Part shown: positions 62,577-64,000 of the stretch, piece by piece
Position numbering within the stretch: position 1 is the stretch's first letter
Layout of the letters: every line of letters begins with the position of its first letter
Source: Sutterella massiliensis
Lineage (GTDB): Bacteria; Pseudomonadota; Gammaproteobacteria; Burkholderiales; Burkholderiaceae_F
Assembly: GCF_016899755.1 (NCBI RefSeq)
Contig: NZ_JACJJC010000012.1
Span: forward strand, 22,115-86,114
Direction: 5' to 3'
Length of the DNA stretch: 64,000 nucleotides
The notes under the pieces: model-generated
What the model was told of the DNA's origin: nothing
The model's input: only the letters and a program-made list of their open reading frames with translations
Database searches by the model: none
Translations under genes and position numbers: made by a program

Positions 62577-63353
62577 ATGCAAATCGCAGCCTTCTGCCGC
62601 AAGAGTGCGGCCCTCATTGCCCTCTTGGGTGTCGCCGGCGGCGCGCTCGCAGCGGATACGTGGCGCGTCGCCACCGAAGGAACATTCCCGCCCTTTGAGT
62701 TCTATGACAGCAACACGGGCGAACTCCAAGGGTTTGAGGTCGACCTCGTCAAAGAAATGGCAAAGGTGATGGGCAAGGACCTCAAACTCGAATCGATGAG
62801 CTTTGACGCCATCATCCCGGCACTCATTTCCGGCACCGTCGACGCGGGCGCCGCGGGCTTCTCGATCACGCCCGAACGCGCCAAGCGCTTGAGGTTCACC
62901 GTGCCCTTCTACCGCTCGGGCCTGACGATCGTCGTGCCCAAAGCCAACAAAGCGGGCATCCAGGATTTCGACGACTTGAAGGGGAAGCACATTTCCGTGC
63001 AGATCGGCTCCACTTCAATGGCCTACGCCAAAAAGATCGAAGGCGCCAAAGTCACAACGTTTGCGAGTGCTGGCGACGCTATTCTCAACATGCTTGCGGG
63101 CAACGCCGACGCCGTTATCAACGACAAGCCCGTCACCGACTACATCCGCTCGCGCAACAGCTCGATTGCCGAAAACACGATTCATCTCGAGCCGATCGCC
63201 ACGGCCGACCAGTTCGCCATGGTGACGACGAAAGCCAACGCGAAGCTCTCCGATGAAATGAGCGCCGCGTTGAAGACCCTCAAAGCAAACGGCAAGTTCG
63301 AGGAACTCCATCAGAAGTGGTTCGGGCGCTCGGCTGACCCTGACCTGCCTTGA
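62577..63353 (+). CDS. Polar amino-acid ABC transporter substrate-binding protein
   Basis: The ATG at 62577 after GGAGAAA gives 258 residues. A signal peptide (KSAALIALLGVAGGALAADT) is followed by the SBP_bac_3 signature WRVATEGTFPPFEFYDSNTG, GFEVDLVKEMAKVMGKDL, FDAIIPALISGTVDAGAAGF, SITPERAKRLRFTVPFYRSG, and IAEN...TADQFAMVTTKANAKLSDEM. The fold is that of GlnH/ArtI/HisJ binding proteins. The ligand is probably glutamine, glutamate or arginine; sequence alone does not decide. No permease or ATPase gene follows before the terminator, so its transporter is encoded elsewhere. Confidence 0.9.
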   Translation: MQIAAFCRKSAALIALLGVAGGALAADTWRVATEGTFPPFEFYDSNTGELQGFEVDLVKEMAKVMGKDLKLESMSFDAIIPALISGTVDAGAAGFSITPERAKRLRFTVPFYRSGLTIVVPKANKAGIQDFDDLKGKHISVQIGSTSMAYAKKIEGAKVTTFASAGDAILNMLAGNADAVINDKPVTDYIRSRNSSIAENTIHLEPIATADQFAMVTTKANAKLSDEMSAALKTLKANGKFEELHQKWFGRSADPDLP

Positions 63354-63410
63354 TCCGCTCCCGCAGTTTTCTTTCGCGGCCATGCTTGACCGTCATTGCA
63401 GCGGCCCGAT

Positions 63411-63458
63411 AAAGGACGTTGACGCCGTCGATTGTTTCGACTGAGTCAGCGTCCTTTT
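63411..63458 (+). terminator. Rho-independent terminator after the binding-protein gene
   Basis: AAAGGACGTTGAC (63411-63423) pairs with GTCAGCGTCCTTT (63445-63457; one wobble) and is followed by T. The loop is long (21 bases). Confidence 0.75.
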
Positions 63459-63486
63459 CCAACCCGGCGGCACCTCAACGTCACGA

Positions 63487-63804
63487 TCACCAAAGCAAAG
63501 AGTCGGACTTGAGAAGAAAATCAAAAATACTCATGTAGTAGATGCCGTCCTGATCGTAAGTCGCTTTGATCGGGTGCCCGACAATAATGAGCTTTTTGAA
63601 CGCATCGCGTATCGCCAATAGCGATGCCTTCTCTTGACGAAGCTTCTCCTCATCAGGCAACCGAAAAGCGGACTGGCTGTAGATTCGCCGGCTGCCTTGG
63701 TTGGCGACAAAGTCAACCTCGAGTTGTTTGCCCAAACGCTTGCCGTCCTGAACGCTTCTCTGATTGACGCAACCGTACTGAATGAATTGTCTATATATAC
63801 CCAA
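63487..63804 (-). pseudogene. C-terminal fragment of a DUF4143-type (COG1373) ATPase
   Basis: The 105-residue frame has the typical ending of these ATPases: GKRLGKQLEVDFVANQGSRR, IYSQSAFRLPDEEKLRQEKA, SLLAIRDAFKKLIIVGHPIK and DQDGIYYMSIFDFLLKSDSL. The N-terminal AAA domain and most of the DUF4143 domain are missing; upstream sequence on this strand does not continue the family in any frame. It is therefore a remnant, like the other broken ATPase at 44216. It lies in AT-richer sequence than its neighbours. Confidence 0.75.
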
Positions 63805-64000
63805 ATATGCCTAAATATCTGAGCATATAAAGCCAACTCGTTCTTCCCCGATCTTCGGATCGCATTTAGAAGAAGATTTCTCTCCGACCAGAGCTGCATC
63901 CATCACCGCACTCCGTTCTTGAGGTCCGCGGGATTGCTTCCCGCGGGTTTGGGAACGGCACTGACCACCTCTATCCCCTTGCAGGGAAACGGGGCTGACG
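63805..64000. other. Right-edge sequence with short palindromes, unassigned
   Basis: CCGCGGGA-ttgct-TCCCGCGG forms a perfect 8-base stem near 63928-63948, and CCCCTTGCAGGGAAACGGGG near 63975-63995 is a second hairpin-like element. No coding frame was recognised. More sequence is needed. Confidence 0.3.

Noticed and set aside
63900..64000. Possible CRISPR repeat or leader at the right edge
   Set aside because: Short palindromes occur, but no sequence is repeated at regular spacing within the window.

Overview
The window is a high-GC chromosomal segment that looks like a gut-type Burkholderiales bacterium of the Sutterellaceae (Sutterella or Parasutterella group). This is an inference from betaproteobacterial-style malate dehydrogenase, porins and GlnK-AmtB, combined with an anaerobic, asaccharolytic gene set: several exported flavin reductases with small tetraheme cytochromes c, a class I (oxygen-labile type) fumarase and an [FeFe]-hydrogenase. 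No rRNA, tRNA or CRISPR array was recognised.

Layout. 0.5-5.7 kb: nucleoside salvage (periplasmic 5'-nucleotidase, nucleoside hydrolase, ribokinase) with an AraC regulator. 5.6-14.5 kb: LysR regulator divergent from an exported FAD/FMN reductase, a charged repeat protein, and a two-component system divergent from a Tat flavoprotein plus tetraheme cytochrome. 14.5-17.5 kb: a substrate-binding lipoprotein and an M20 amidohydrolase. 17.6-20.9 kb: part of an aryl-polyene-like set (ketosynthase-like protein, acyltransferase, two ACPs, COG4648 membrane protein); a ligase-hotdog fusion of the same type lies at 31.3-33.4 kb. 21.0-31.0 kb: a second flavoprotein/cytochrome/two-component module, a porin, and a fourth reductase divergent from a MerR regulator. 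33.7-39.1 kb: envelope genes, including a fused PAP2 phosphatase-phosphoethanolamine transferase and a DedA protein, with recurring GCGTCAAA boxes in their upstream regions. 39.2-42.6 kb: glnK-amtB behind a sigma-54 promoter, and an iron alcohol dehydrogenase.

42.7-51.4 kb is the mobile and decaying part: an IS200/IS605-type tnpB element, an AAA ATPase with two frameshifts, and a 3.6 kb IS630-bounded composite element that interrupts a GNAT acetyltransferase. The element carries a Tat-exported TenA homologue and a truncated porin, and is visibly more AT-rich than its surroundings. 52.5-61 kb: a NuoF/GltD-like flavoprotein and an [FeFe]-hydrogenase, followed by malate dehydrogenase, an AbgA-like peptidase and fumarase. 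The right end has a serine-acetyltransferase-like protein without its catalytic motif, a polar amino-acid binding protein and a DUF4143 ATPase fragment.

How it fits together (inference): fumarase and malate dehydrogenase handle C4 acids, the hydrogenase balances reducing power, and each of four exported flavin reductases, with its own regulator type, lets the cell use a different organic electron acceptor. None of the four shows the classical fumarate reductase signature, so their substrates are unknown. The operators, promoters and terminators listed were found by eye and have no statistical score.
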